Shown: one piece after another, positions 26,078-35,208 of the stretch
How the letters are laid out: each line of letters opens with the position of its first letter
How positions within the stretch are numbered: position 1 is the first letter of the stretch
Assembly: GCF_008386565.1 (NCBI RefSeq)
Contig: NZ_VUKA01000009.1
Coordinates: 43,212-107,211, forward strand
DNA length: 64,000 nt
Source: Teichococcus oryzae
GTDB lineage: Bacteria; Pseudomonadota; Alphaproteobacteria; Acetobacterales; Acetobacteraceae
Direction: 5' to 3'
The notes under the pieces: generated by a model
What the model was told of the DNA's origin: nothing
Databases searched by the model: none
The model's input: the letters and a program-made list of their open reading frames with translations, nothing else
Made by a program: the position numbers and the translations under genes

Positions 26078-28073
26078 CGTCCAGCGCTTCCACCTCAAGG
26101 CGCGCCGCATTGTCCTGGATGAAGCGGAAGCGCAGTTCCGGCTTCCGGCCCATCAGCGCCTCGATCAGTTCCGAGGTGGCCGCGCGCTCTTCTGGAGGCA
26201 GCACGACCCTGAGCAGGGTCCGCTTGCGCGGGTCCATGGTTGTTTCCTTGAGGGACGCCGGCGGCATCTCCCCGAGGCCCTTGAAGCGGCTGACTTCCAC
26301 CTTCTGGTTGGGCTTGAAGGCGCGCTTCAACAGCTTCTCGCGCTCCACATCATCCATCGCGTAGAGCGTCTTGCCCGCTGTGGCCAACCGGTACAGCGGC
26401 GGCTGGGCCAGGTAAACACGGCCTTGCCGCACCAGCTCCGGCAGTTCCTTGTAGAAGAAGGTCATCAGCAAGGCGGCAATATGGGCACCATCCACATCCG
26501 CATCGGTCATGATGACGACCCGCCCATAGCGAAGCCGCTTCATGTCGAACCTGTCCCCGGCGCCGCAGCCCAGCGCCTCGATCAGGTCCTTCAATTCCTG
26601 GTTCTGCCGCAGCTTGTCGGCCGAGGCGGAAGCGACGTTCAGGATCTTGCCGCGCAGAGGAAGAACCGCCTGGGTTTCCCGGTCGCGGGCCTGCTTGGCG
26701 GAACCGCCGGCCGAATCGCCCTCCACCAGGAACAGCTCGGTACCCTCGGCCGATTCGCGTGAACAATCGGCGAGCTTGCCTGGCAGGCGGAGCCGGCGGG
26801 TCGCGGTCTTGCGGGGCGTGTCCTTCTGCTCGCGGCGACGGATCCGGTCCTCCGCGCGCTCCACCGCATAGGCCAGCAGGTTGTCGGCCGTGGCCGGATC
26901 GCCGGCCAGCCAATGGTCGAACTGGTCCCGCAAGCCGGCCTCGACGAGGCGGGACGCCTCAGGGCTGGTCAGCTTGTCCTTGGTCTGGCCCTGGAACTGC
27001 GGATCGCGGACAAAGACCGACAGCATGCCGGCCACGCCGCCAAAAACGTCATCCGCCGTGATGTTGCCGGCCCGGCGTTCCTTCTTCAGCTCACCATAGG
27101 CCCGCAGCCCCTTGACCAGCGCGTTGCGCAGGCCGGCCTCATGCGTGCCGCCCTGCGGCGTCGGGATGGTGTTGGCATAGGTGTGGAGGAAGCCATCCCC
27201 GTGCTCCAGCCAGGTCACCGCCCATTCGGCGCGGCCGGCCCCTTGCGGAAAGGTGGCCTCGCCGGCCCAGGGAGTGGGAATAACGGTGCCGCGGCCCTCG
27301 ATCGCCACCGCCAGGAAGTCCGACAGGCCTCCCGGGAAGTGGAGCACCGCCTGGGACGGGATCTCGGCTTCCTGTCCCTTCGGCACCAGCGCCGGGTCGC
27401 AGGACCAGCGGATCTCGACCCCCCGGAACAGATAGGCCTTGGAGCGGCAAAGGCGGAACAGCCGCGCCGCCGAGAAGCGCAGCCCGGCGAAGATCTCGTC
27501 ATCCGGGCGGAAGCGGATCGTGGTGCCGCGCCGGTTGTGCACCGCGCCGGCATTCTTGAGCTTGCCCAGGGGCTTGCCGCGCGAATAGGCCTGGGTGAAC
27601 AGGGTGCGGTCGCGCGCCACCTCCACCTCCAACCGCTCCGACAGCGCGTTCACCACGGAGGAGCCGACGCCATGCAGGCCGCCGGAGGTGTCATAGGCCT
27701 TGCCCGAGAACTTGCCGCCCGAATGCAGGGTGGTGAGGATCACCTCAAGGGCCGACAGCTTCGGGAATTTGGGGTGGGGGTCGGTCGGGATGCCGCGGCC
27801 ATTGTCGCGGATGGTGAGCCAGTTGTCGGGCTCCAGCGTGACCTCGATGCGGTCGGCATGGCCTGCCACCGCCTCGTCCATGGCATTGTCCAGGACTTCG
27901 GCCGCCAGGTGGTGCAGGGCATTCTCGTCCGTGCCGCCGATATACATGCCGGGACGGCGGCGGACGGGCTCCAGCCCTTCCAGAACTTCGATGTCCTTGG
28001 CGGAGTAGGAGGCCGCGGCCTCCGTCTTGCCGGCCTGCGCCTTGGCGCCGCGGCCCCCAAACAGATCGTTCAT
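26073..28073 (-). CDS. parE: DNA topoisomerase IV subunit B
   Basis: ATPase subunit of topoisomerase IV (666 aa), which decatenates daughter chromosomes with ParC. The GHKL ATPase has RRRPGMYIGGTDE, LDNAMDEAVAGHA and TSGGLHGVGSSVVNAL. The TOPRIM domain has LVEGDSAGGSAKQARDR and VVIMTDADVDGAHIA. I call ParE rather than GyrB because of the MYIGGTDENALHHLAAEVLD start typical of alphaproteobacterial ParE and the short length (GyrB is about 800 aa). It is convergent with the DUF4347 gene. Confidence 0.93.
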   Translation of the reverse strand: MNDLFGGRGAKAQAGKTEAAASYSAKDIEVLEGLEPVRRRPGMYIGGTDENALHHLAAEVLDNAMDEAVAGHADRIEVTLEPDNWLTIRDNGRGIPTDPHPKFPKLSALEVILTTLHSGGKFSGKAYDTSGGLHGVGSSVVNALSERLEVEVARDRTLFTQAYSRGKPLGKLKNAGAVHNRRGTTIRFRPDDEIFAGLRFSAARLFRLCRSKAYLFRGVEIRWSCDPALVPKGQEAEIPSQAVLHFPGGLSDFLAVAIEGRGTVIPTPWAGEATFPQGAGRAEWAVTWLEHGDGFLHTYANTIPTPQGGTHEAGLRNALVKGLRAYGELKKERRAGNITADDVFGGVAGMLSVFVRDPQFQGQTKDKLTSPEASRLVEAGLRDQFDHWLAGDPATADNLLAYAVERAEDRIRRREQKDTPRKTATRRLRLPGKLADCSRESAEGTELFLVEGDSAGGSAKQARDRETQAVLPLRGKILNVASASADKLRQNQELKDLIEALGCGAGDRFDMKRLRYGRVVIMTDADVDGAHIAALLMTFFYKELPELVRQGRVYLAQPPLYRLATAGKTLYAMDDVEREKLLKRAFKPNQKVEVSRFKGLGEMPPASLKETTMDPRKRTLLRVVLPPEERAATSELIEALMGRKPELRFRFIQDNAARLEVEALDA

Positions 28074-28157
28074 GTCTTGTTCACACCTTCAGGGTGCAAA
28101 CTAGCCAAGGCAGTGCCCGCACCGCAACCCTGGGGAAGGGTCGCGGCGCGGTTCCGA

Positions 28158-28640
28158 TCAGTTTTCGAGATGCGACTCCAGCATCCACAGCTTCTTGTCG
28201 AGATCGCGGGACAGACCGGTCAGCAGGTCGGCAGTGTCGGCGTCGCCGGCATCATCCGTGCTGCTGATGCCTTCGCGCACCGTCTTGGCGAGGCTGGCGA
28301 AGCGATCGGCCAGTTCCCGGACATGATCCATCGTGTGAACCGTTTCCTGGGAATAAGGGGCGAGGCGGCTCTTCTCGGCCACGAGCTGGCTGGTGCCGGA
28401 CGGCGTGCCACCCAGCTGCACCAGGCGCTCGGCCACGTCGTCGGTGGTGGCGAAGAGTTCGTTGTAGAAGGTTTCGAGCATCTCGTGCAGGCCGATGAAG
28501 TTCGGGCCCCGCATCGTCCAATGCGCCATGCGCACGGCATTGGTGAGGTCAAGCGCATCCACCAACGTGCCGTTCAGCACGGAAATCGACACCTTCTTCG
28601 CGTTCTCGCCCAGATCATTCCGGTTGGGGTGCAGGCTCAT
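28158..28640 (-). CDS. dps: Dps-family ferritin-like protein
   Basis: 160-aa Dps miniferritin, which stores iron, detoxifies peroxide and in some species coats DNA. Ferroxidase ligands are present in AHWTMRGPNFIGLHEMLETF followed by the D-x-x-x-E of TDDVAERL. No long basic N-terminal tail is seen, so DNA binding is uncertain. A good AGGAGAT ribosome site precedes the start. It stands alone, 84 bases before parE on the same strand. Peroxide or starvation control is expected from the family. Confidence 0.92.
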   Translation of the reverse strand: MSLHPNRNDLGENAKKVSISVLNGTLVDALDLTNAVRMAHWTMRGPNFIGLHEMLETFYNELFATTDDVAERLVQLGGTPSGTSQLVAEKSRLAPYSQETVHTMDHVRELADRFASLAKTVREGISSTDDAGDADTADLLTGLSRDLDKKLWMLESHLEN

Positions 28641-28789
28641 CTTTTATCTCCTCAGGACGATATTCGCAGCGCACATCGCAATCGGCCGAAGCCGCGACAT
28701 GCCGACAGTGGTGGATTAGCGCACGGCCTTCCGGCCGGTTTCACCATGAGCGTGACTTCGCCGGATGGGCTAGCGAAGGCCCGGCATGG

Positions 28790-29353
28790 TCAAGCCCCGC
28801 CGCGCATCAGGGCCGCGACGCAGGCCTCGAACCCTTCCAGGTCCGTCCAGCGGGCGCCGGGCGGAACGGTTCGCGCCACCAGCAGGCCATCGGCGGCCAG
28901 GATGCCGCCATCGATCATGAGGTTATCATGCCGCCCGAAATCCTCAAGGCTAAGCCCCTCCGCATCGGTCCAGCCCCCGGCGCCCTGGCGGGCGGCGGAA
29001 CCCAGGAAGGCGCGTGTCCGGGCGGCGAAATCGCGGGCATCATTGGTGTAGCCGGCGACCGGCCGCCCCAGGCCGCGCATGAAGCCGACCTCATACACGG
29101 TGCCGGCATCCGCCGAGGGCCCGCGAAACGGGGTCAGGTTGGCGATCATGGCATCGCAGGCGCGGATATGCGCCTCATTACGGAGATAGATTTCCAGGAA
29201 GCGCTCGGGCGCGGCATCGGCCGCGGCGTCCTCGATGGGGTCCGTCGGAAAGACGCCCACGGTGCCATGGCGGGCGCAGATCGCCTTCTTGGCCGCCGAG
29301 GCGCGGGCGGCATCGGGCAGAAAGACATCAGGGCCGGCAAGATAGATGCGCAT
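28790..29353 (-). CDS. Nucleoside 2-deoxyribosyltransferase
   Basis: 187-aa enzyme exchanging the base on 2'-deoxyribonucleosides, a purine/pyrimidine salvage activity. MRIYLAGPDVFLPDA is the family start. NLTPFRGPSADAGTVYEVGF contains the D-x-G-T-x-x-E active-site segment with the nucleophile Glu, and HDNLMIDGG supports the C-terminal substrate loop. It lies downstream of otsA on the same strand, with 47 bases between. The dps gene follows after about 150 bases, in which I see only a weak hairpin. Confidence 0.88.
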   Translation of the reverse strand: MRIYLAGPDVFLPDAARASAAKKAICARHGTVGVFPTDPIEDAAADAAPERFLEIYLRNEAHIRACDAMIANLTPFRGPSADAGTVYEVGFMRGLGRPVAGYTNDARDFAARTRAFLGSAARQGAGGWTDAEGLSLEDFGRHDNLMIDGGILAADGLLVARTVPPGARWTDLEGFEACVAALMRGGA

Positions 29354-29400
29354 GCCCCCAATCTGCCCCGTCGCTTCGCGGATGCCTAGCTTCGCCGCCT

Positions 29401-30819
29401 TCAGGCCGCGCTTGCCGCACCCGCCTCCAGGGCGCGCAGATCCCCCACGAACCGGTCGCGCCAGCGTTCAAGGCTGTTGTGCCGCATCACCCGCAGCATG
29501 GCCCCGTGGCGTTCCCGCCGCTCCGCGAGAGGCATGGCGAGCGCCTGGCGCAGCGCGGCCGCCACGCCGGCCTCGTCATGCGGATTGACCCTCAAGGCCG
29601 TGTCGAGCTCACGCGCGGCCCCGGCGAATTGCGACAACACCAGCACGCCGGGATCGGCCGGGTCCTGCGCCGCCACATATTCCTTGGCCACTAGGTTCAT
29701 GCCATCGCGCAGGGGCGTGACCAGCCCAACCCGCGCCGCGGCATAAAGCGGCATCAGCCGCCGCCGCGGGAAGGAGCGGTTGAGGTAGCGCAGGGGCATC
29801 CAATCCAGCTCGGCGAAACGGCCATTGATGCGGCCCGCCTCGCCTTCCAGTTCGCGCCGGATGGCCTGGTAGGCCTCGATGTCGGAACGGGAAGGGGGTG
29901 CGATCTGCACATATTCCACGCGCCGCCGCCATTCGGGGCTTTCGGCCAGAAAGCGCTCATAGGCCGCGAAGCGCTGCCGCAGGCCCTTGGAGTAGTCGAG
30001 CCGCTCGACGCTCATCACCAGGGCGCGGTCGCCCAGCCCGGCGCGCAGCGCGGTCAGTTCCGGCGCATCGGCATGCGCCGCCTCGCCGCGCAACGCATCC
30101 ACATCGACGCCGATGGGGTAAACGCCCGTGCGGACGGTGCGCCCAAAAGCCAGCAGCGTCCCGTCAGGCAGTTCCTGCCCATCCGCCTCCTGCCGCAGAT
30201 AGTCGGCGAAGGCGCGGCGATCGGGCTCGGTCTGGAAGCCGATCAGGTCGTACTGGCACAATGCCCGTACCAGTTCGGCATGGACGGGGATCGTGGCCAG
30301 CACGGCGGGCGCGGGGAAGGGGATGTGCAGGAACAGCCCCATCCGGTTGCGCATCCCGAGTTCCCGCAGGCCGGCCGCGAGCTCCATCAGGTGGTAGTCA
30401 TGGGCCCAGATGACGTCCCCGGGCGTCACAAGGGCGGCGAGATGCCGGGCGAAATGACGATTAACACGGCGATAGCCCTCGAACTCGCGCCGCTCGAAAC
30501 GGGCGAGGCCGGTCTGGTAGTGCATAGTCGGCCACAGCGTGCCGTTGGCGAAGCCACGGTAATAATCGTCATAATCGCGCTGCGTCAGGTCGGTGGTGTA
30601 GAGCGTCACCGGCCCGCTGCGGGCCACGGCCGGCGGCAGGCCCGGTGCCAGGCTGTCGGGCGGCACCACCGCATCCGGCACGGTCTGGCCGGACCAGCCG
30701 AACCACAGCCCGCCGGAATGGCGCAGCGCATCCATCACCCCGGCGGCGAGGCCGCCTGCCGTCGCTTCGCCCTCATTGATCGGGGCGACGCGATTGGACA
30801 CCACCACCAGTCGCGACAT
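29401..30819 (-). CDS. otsA: Alpha,alpha-trehalose-phosphate synthase
   Basis: Makes trehalose-6-phosphate from UDP-glucose and glucose-6-phosphate (472 aa, GT20). LVVVSNRVAPINEGEATAGG, the WFGWSGQT motif, DVIWAHDYHLMELAAGLRE and VERLDYSKGLRQR are diagnostic, and the C-terminal LRDGMNLVAKEYVAAQ binds the donor. No otsB phosphatase gene lies in the window, so dephosphorylation must be encoded elsewhere. An AAGGAA ribosome site precedes the ATG. An ABC exporter gene ends 14 bases upstream on the same strand. An osmoprotection role would fit the importer at the left edge. Confidence 0.93.
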   Translation of the reverse strand: MSRLVVVSNRVAPINEGEATAGGLAAGVMDALRHSGGLWFGWSGQTVPDAVVPPDSLAPGLPPAVARSGPVTLYTTDLTQRDYDDYYRGFANGTLWPTMHYQTGLARFERREFEGYRRVNRHFARHLAALVTPGDVIWAHDYHLMELAAGLRELGMRNRMGLFLHIPFPAPAVLATIPVHAELVRALCQYDLIGFQTEPDRRAFADYLRQEADGQELPDGTLLAFGRTVRTGVYPIGVDVDALRGEAAHADAPELTALRAGLGDRALVMSVERLDYSKGLRQRFAAYERFLAESPEWRRRVEYVQIAPPSRSDIEAYQAIRRELEGEAGRINGRFAELDWMPLRYLNRSFPRRRLMPLYAAARVGLVTPLRDGMNLVAKEYVAAQDPADPGVLVLSQFAGAARELDTALRVNPHDEAGVAAALRQALAMPLAERRERHGAMLRVMRHNSLERWRDRFVGDLRALEAGAASAA

Positions 30820-30833
30820 CGACGCCGTTCCTT

Positions 30834-32615
30834 CTAGGCTGCCTCCGGCAGGTCCGGCACCAGGCCGCCCTGCTGCTGTTGCAGCATTTCGCGATACGGG
30901 CCGTGGCGGAGGGCCAGCTCGGACGGAGTGCCGTCATCCACGATCCGGCCCCGATCCAGCACGATGATTCTGTCGAAATTTTGCAGGGTCGAAAGGCGAT
31001 GCGCCACGGCGATCACGGTGCGGTCCCGGATCAGCTCCTCCAGCCCGTCCCGGACCGCCCTTTCGCTGTCGCTGTCGAGGGCGCTGGTCGCCTCGTCCAG
31101 CAGCAGCACCGGCGCGGGGCTGAGCAGCGCCCGGGCAATGGCGAGGCGCTGCCTTTGTCCCCCCGACAGCTTGACGCCCCGGTTGCCCACCACCGTGTCG
31201 AAGCCTTCCGGCAGGTCGGCGATCATGTCGGCGCAATGTGCCATGGCGGCCGCGCGGCGGATCTCGGCCATTTGCGCGTCCGGACGGCCATACCGGATGT
31301 TGTCGGCCACGGAGCGGTGGAACATGGCGGTGTCCTGCGGCACCACGGCAAGGGCGTGGTGCAGGCTGTCCAGCGTCACGGCGCCGAGTTCCTGGCCGTC
31401 GATCAGGATGCGCCCGGAATCGGGCTCATGGAAACGCTGCAACAGGGCCAGCAGCGTCGACTTGCCGCAGCCGGAAGGACCGATGATCCCGAGCTTCTGG
31501 CCGGCCGGCACCACCAGGTCCAGCCCATCCAGCACGGTTCCGCGCCCCGGATAGGCGAAGCGGACACCTTCCAGCCGGATGCTGCCCGCACCCGGCCGCA
31601 GCGGCTTGGCATCCGGACGGTCGCGCAGCGCATGCGGCACCAGGAGGGCCCGCAGGGCCTCGTCAAGCCGGGCGGAAAGCTGCGTCAGCTCCACCAGCCC
31701 CACGGCCAGGTCCCGCGTGGCGTTCAGGATGGTCAGCGACAAGGTGGCCAGGAGCGCCACATCCCCCACGGAGGCGCGGCCCTGCTGCCACAGCCACAAT
31801 CCGGCCGCGAGGGTGGCGGCCACCAGGATGACGGTCATCCCGGCATGCAGCAGCCGCAGCCATTCCATCGACCACAGGCTCCGGCGGTGGGAGGCGACTT
31901 CCTCCTCCACCGCCATGCCGATCCGGCCTTGTTCCCGCCATGCCGCGCCGAAGGCCCGGACGGTGGCGATGTTGCCGACCACATCCACCATCTCCCCATC
32001 CAGGGCGGCGACGCGCTGGGCATGCAGGCGGTGCAGCGGGGTGGTGCGGCGCGCCATGCGGAACAACACCAGCCCGATGCACAGGGCGCACCCCGCCAGG
32101 CCGGCGGCCAGGCCGAGATGCACATGGGCCGTGACAATGATCGCGCCGAATGCCGCGGCGGCGGGGGGCAGCACGCCCCAGGCCAGCACATTGCCGGTGC
32201 CGAAGGCGGATACCGCGGTCGCCGAAACGCGGGCCGCCAGGGCGCCGGGCAGGCGGTCGGCGAAGAAGGAAGGGCTGTGGCCGAGAAGATGCGCGAACAG
32301 CGCCTCGCGGATGCGGCCCGCCGTCGCCGTGAAGCTGTGTGTGGCCGCGTAGCCCGCGACGCGCCACAGCAGGTTGTCGGCCGCGATCAGCAGGCACAGG
32401 ACGGCGAAAGCCCGCCACACGGCGGATGCGGCGGGACCACCTGGCCCGGCGGCGATGAGGTCGATCAACTGCTTGAGGCCGAACTGCGCGGCGATGCTGC
32501 ACAACACCGCGGCCAGCACCGCGGCGAACACCAGCAAGTGGCCAAGCAGGCGGGGGCGAACATGCCGGAAAAGGAAACGCCAGGGTGATAGCGGGGCCGC
32601 GCCTTTCGCAGTCAT
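30834..32615 (-). CDS. ABC exporter half-transporter (membrane-ATPase fusion)
   Basis: 593-aa type IV ABC exporter. The N-terminal six-helix membrane domain (residues about 20-320, beginning GHLLVFAAVLAAVLCSIAAQ) is joined to an ATPase with Walker A IGPSGCGKSTLL, signature LSGGQRQRLAIARALL, Walker B VLLLDEATSALD and the H-loop AHRLSTLQNFD. Homodimers of this MsbA/multidrug-type family move lipids, drugs or peptides outward, and the substrate is unknown. The start is placed where GAGGC precedes MTAKGAAPLSPWRFL, although the frame is open upstream. It is followed by otsA and divergent from a glycosyltransferase. Confidence 0.88.
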   Translation of the reverse strand: MTAKGAAPLSPWRFLFRHVRPRLLGHLLVFAAVLAAVLCSIAAQFGLKQLIDLIAAGPGGPAASAVWRAFAVLCLLIAADNLLWRVAGYAATHSFTATAGRIREALFAHLLGHSPSFFADRLPGALAARVSATAVSAFGTGNVLAWGVLPPAAAAFGAIIVTAHVHLGLAAGLAGCALCIGLVLFRMARRTTPLHRLHAQRVAALDGEMVDVVGNIATVRAFGAAWREQGRIGMAVEEEVASHRRSLWSMEWLRLLHAGMTVILVAATLAAGLWLWQQGRASVGDVALLATLSLTILNATRDLAVGLVELTQLSARLDEALRALLVPHALRDRPDAKPLRPGAGSIRLEGVRFAYPGRGTVLDGLDLVVPAGQKLGIIGPSGCGKSTLLALLQRFHEPDSGRILIDGQELGAVTLDSLHHALAVVPQDTAMFHRSVADNIRYGRPDAQMAEIRRAAAMAHCADMIADLPEGFDTVVGNRGVKLSGGQRQRLAIARALLSPAPVLLLDEATSALDSDSERAVRDGLEELIRDRTVIAVAHRLSTLQNFDRIIVLDRGRIVDDGTPSELALRHGPYREMLQQQQGGLVPDLPEAA

Positions 32616-32746
32616 GCCAGCCTCGCTTTCGCCATATTCAATTCCTATCTTGTTGACCGATACAGGCGGAAACAAGTCGAGCCGCGCTTGGTGACGGCTC
32701 CTCGCAAGTAGTGGCACCAGCCTGGTTGTGAAGAGGGATCGCCTTG

Positions 32747-33805
32747 ATGCGTATCGCGCAAATCGCGCCTTTGTTTGAAGCTGTTCCACCGAAGTTGTAT
32801 GGCGGGACCGAGCGCGTGGTGTCCTCCCTGACCGAGGAACTCGTGGCGATGGGCCACGAAGTCACGCTGTTCGCGAGCGGCGATTCCATCACCTCGGCAA
32901 GGCTGGCCGCCATGCGGGATCAGGCGCTGCGCCTCGATCCCACGGTCAAGGACTGGGTGGCGCATTACCATCGCATGGTCGAGATGGTGGCCCGTCGCGC
33001 CGGCGAGTTCGACATCATCCACTCGCATATCGACTATTTCCCCCTCGGGCTGCTGGAGCGGCAGTCCACGCCCTTCCTCACCACGCTGCATGGCCGGCTC
33101 GACCTGCCCGAGTTCAAGATGATCTACGAGACCTATGGGCGGACGCCCTTTGTCTCGATCTCCGATCATCAGCGCCTGCCGATCCCGGCCCTGAACTGGG
33201 TGCGCACCGTGCTGCACGGCATGCCGCAGGACCGCCTGACCCCGCAGCCGGTGGAGCAGGCCTATTTCGCCTTCCTGGGCCGCGTTTCGCCGGAGAAGGG
33301 GCTGGACAAGGCGATCCGCATCGCGGCCCGCGCCGGCGTGAAGTTGAAGGTCGCTGCCAAGATCGACAGTGCCGACCGCGCCTATTACGACCGCGAGATC
33401 GCGCCGCTGATGAGCCAGGGGCATGTGGAGTTCATCGGCGAGATCAGCGACAGCCAGAAGCCGGAGTTCCTGTCCGGCGCCCATGCGCTGCTGTTTCCCA
33501 TCGACTGGCCCGAGCCCTTCGGCCTGGTGATGATCGAGGCCATGGCCTGCGGCACGCCGGTGATCGCCTTCAAGCGCGGCTCCGTGCCGGAGGTGATGGA
33601 GGATGGCCTGACCGGCTTCGTGGTCGATAACGAGGATGAGGCGGTGGCCGCGGTGGCGCGCATCCCGAGCCTCGACCGCGCCAAGGTCCGCGCCCAGTTC
33701 GAGCAGCGCTTCACCGCGCGCCGCATGGCCGAGGATTACGTCTCCGTTTATGAGGAGCTGGTGGCCAGCAACGGTAAGCCGCAACTCCGGGCCGTGGCGC
33801 GCTAA
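32747..33805 (+). CDS. GT4-family glycosyltransferase
   Basis: 352-aa GT-B glycosyltransferase. The N-terminal acceptor domain starts MRIAQIAPLFEAVPPKLYGG. The C-terminal donor domain has FLGRVSPEKGLDKAIRIA, then the E-x7-E motif in WPEPFGLVMIEAMACGTPVI and KRGSVPEVMEDGLTGF. Family members build polysaccharides, glycolipids or glycogen-like polymers from nucleotide sugars. The acceptor is unknown. Start at the ATG rather than the preceding TTG, with GAGGG upstream. A strong terminator follows, so it is probably monocistronic. Confidence 0.88.
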   Translation: MRIAQIAPLFEAVPPKLYGGTERVVSSLTEELVAMGHEVTLFASGDSITSARLAAMRDQALRLDPTVKDWVAHYHRMVEMVARRAGEFDIIHSHIDYFPLGLLERQSTPFLTTLHGRLDLPEFKMIYETYGRTPFVSISDHQRLPIPALNWVRTVLHGMPQDRLTPQPVEQAYFAFLGRVSPEKGLDKAIRIAARAGVKLKVAAKIDSADRAYYDREIAPLMSQGHVEFIGEISDSQKPEFLSGAHALLFPIDWPEPFGLVMIEAMACGTPVIAFKRGSVPEVMEDGLTGFVVDNEDEAVAAVARIPSLDRAKVRAQFEQRFTARRMAEDYVSVYEELVASNGKPQLRAVAR

Positions 33806-33826
33806 GACAGGCTTTTGCGGAGATTT

Positions 33827-33859
33827 AGCCGCCCTGGACCAAATCCAGGGCGGCTTTTT
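33827..33859 (+). terminator. Strong intrinsic terminator after the GT4 gene
   Basis: A perfect 12-base stem (AGCCGCCCTGGA with TCCAGGGCGGCT) with loop CCAAA is followed by five T residues. It begins 21 bases after the glycosyltransferase stop. The MFS gene converges from the right and ends 17 bases beyond. Confidence 0.9.
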
Positions 33860-33876
33860 CATGCCGGTTCGTCCGG

Positions 33877-35139
33877 TCAGGCCGCCTGCGCCACGGCGTG
33901 CCCGCGCCGCATCATCACGGACAGGCCCGCCGCCACCAGCCCGGTGCTGCCGGCCAGCAGAAACATGGTCAGGTAGTCGCCCTGCGTGTCGCGCAGCACG
34001 CCGCCCAGGAAGGCGGCACTGGCCGCGCCCATCTGGTGCCCGGCGGCGATCCAGCCGAACACCACCGGCGCATCCCGCTCCCCGAAGGCTTCCGTGGCCA
34101 GCCGCAAGGTGGGTGGCACGGTGGCGATCCAGTCCAGCCCGTAGAACACGGCGAACAGAACCAGGCTGTAATAGGAGAAGTCGGAGAAGGGCAGGTAGAT
34201 CAGCGAGAGGCCGCGAAGCCCGTAATACACGAACAACAGTTTGCGCGGGTCGTAGCGGTCGGTCAGCCAGCCTGAAAGGGTGGTCCCGACCAGGTCGAAG
34301 ATCCCCATCAGCATCAGCAGCCCGGCCGCCTGCACCTCGGGGATGCCCATGTCGCCGCACATGGCGATCAGGTGGGTGCCCACCAGCCCGTTGGTGGTGA
34401 AGCCGCAGATGAAGAAGGTGGCGAACAGGTACCAGAAGGTGCGCGTGGCGGCCGCGCGCCGGAGCGTGCCCAGGGCCGCCGTCACCATGCCTTTGTGCGG
34501 CGCCTCGACAGTGGCGGCGGTGGCGCCATAGGGCAGTTGGCCGATGCTGGCGGGGCGTTCCGGCACCAGCAGCCAGATCACCGGGATCATCGCCGCCAGG
34601 ACCACGGCGACCGCGATCACCACCGGGCGCCAGCCGCCTTCCTGGGCGAGCCAAGCCAGCACCGGCAGGAAGACCAGGGTGCCGGTCGCGGTGCTGGCCG
34701 TCAGCAGGCCCATCATCAGGCTGCGGTTGCGGACGAACCAGCGGTTCACGATGGTCGCGCCCAGCACCAGCGCCACCGCGCCGGAGCCCAGCCCGGAAAA
34801 GACGCCCCAGCTCAGCAACAGGTGCCAGGGCTGCGTCATGAAGGAGCTGGCCGCGGCCGAGAGCGACATCAGGGCGAGGGCGCCAAGCACCGTCCGCCGC
34901 AGGCCGAGCGTGTTCATCAGCGCCGCCGCGAAAGGCCCGACCATGCCGTAAAGAAAAATGCCGACGCCGGCCGACAGGGCGGTGACGCTCCGGCCCCAGC
35001 CGAAATGCTCCTCCAGCGGGAGGATGAGCACCCCGGGCGCTGACCGCGCGCCGGCCGCCGCCAGAAGGGCCAGGAAGATCGCCGCCACCACGACAAAGGC
35101 GTAATTCTGGCCAAACGGCCGGGATCGCGTTATGTTCAT
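33877..35139 (-). CDS. MFS transporter
   Basis: 420-aa major facilitator with twelve predicted helices in two halves, the second starting near residue 230. WLTDRYDPRKLLFVYYGLRG between helices 8 and 9 resembles the conserved MFS loop. It resembles monocarboxylate- or oxalate/formate-type and drug-efflux MFS proteins. It is divergent from a TetR regulator with a shared palindromic operator in the 69-base gap, so it is likely repressed until an inducer binds the regulator. The substrate is unknown. Confidence 0.88.
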   Translation of the reverse strand: MNITRSRPFGQNYAFVVVAAIFLALLAAAGARSAPGVLILPLEEHFGWGRSVTALSAGVGIFLYGMVGPFAAALMNTLGLRRTVLGALALMSLSAAASSFMTQPWHLLLSWGVFSGLGSGAVALVLGATIVNRWFVRNRSLMMGLLTASTATGTLVFLPVLAWLAQEGGWRPVVIAVAVVLAAMIPVIWLLVPERPASIGQLPYGATAATVEAPHKGMVTAALGTLRRAAATRTFWYLFATFFICGFTTNGLVGTHLIAMCGDMGIPEVQAAGLLMLMGIFDLVGTTLSGWLTDRYDPRKLLFVYYGLRGLSLIYLPFSDFSYYSLVLFAVFYGLDWIATVPPTLRLATEAFGERDAPVVFGWIAAGHQMGAASAAFLGGVLRDTQGDYLTMFLLAGSTGLVAAGLSVMMRRGHAVAQAA

Positions 35140-35188
35140 GTTACTGACCGGTACGTTTCGGCTGCAAATTTACGTACCAGTCAGTAAC
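35140..35188. promoter_or_regulatory. Inverted-repeat operator between MFS and TetR genes
   Basis: GTTACTGACCGGTACGT (35140-35156) and ACGTACCAGTCAGTAAC (35172-35188) are inverted copies with 16 of 17 bases matching and a 15-base spacer. TACTGAC-x-GGTA half-sites are typical of AcrR/TetR-type operators. One copy abuts the MFS start codon and the other lies 20 bases before the TetR start, so the regulator should control both directions. Confidence 0.75.
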
Positions 35189-35208
35189 ATGGTCAAGAGG
35201 CATCATTC

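Noticed and set aside
26073-28073. GyrB instead of ParE
   Set aside because: 666 aa is too short for GyrB and the N-terminal wording matches alphaproteobacterial ParE.
32645-34654. 669-codon minus-strand open frame
   Set aside because: Antisense to the GT4 gene and out of frame with the MFS gene. Compositional artefact.
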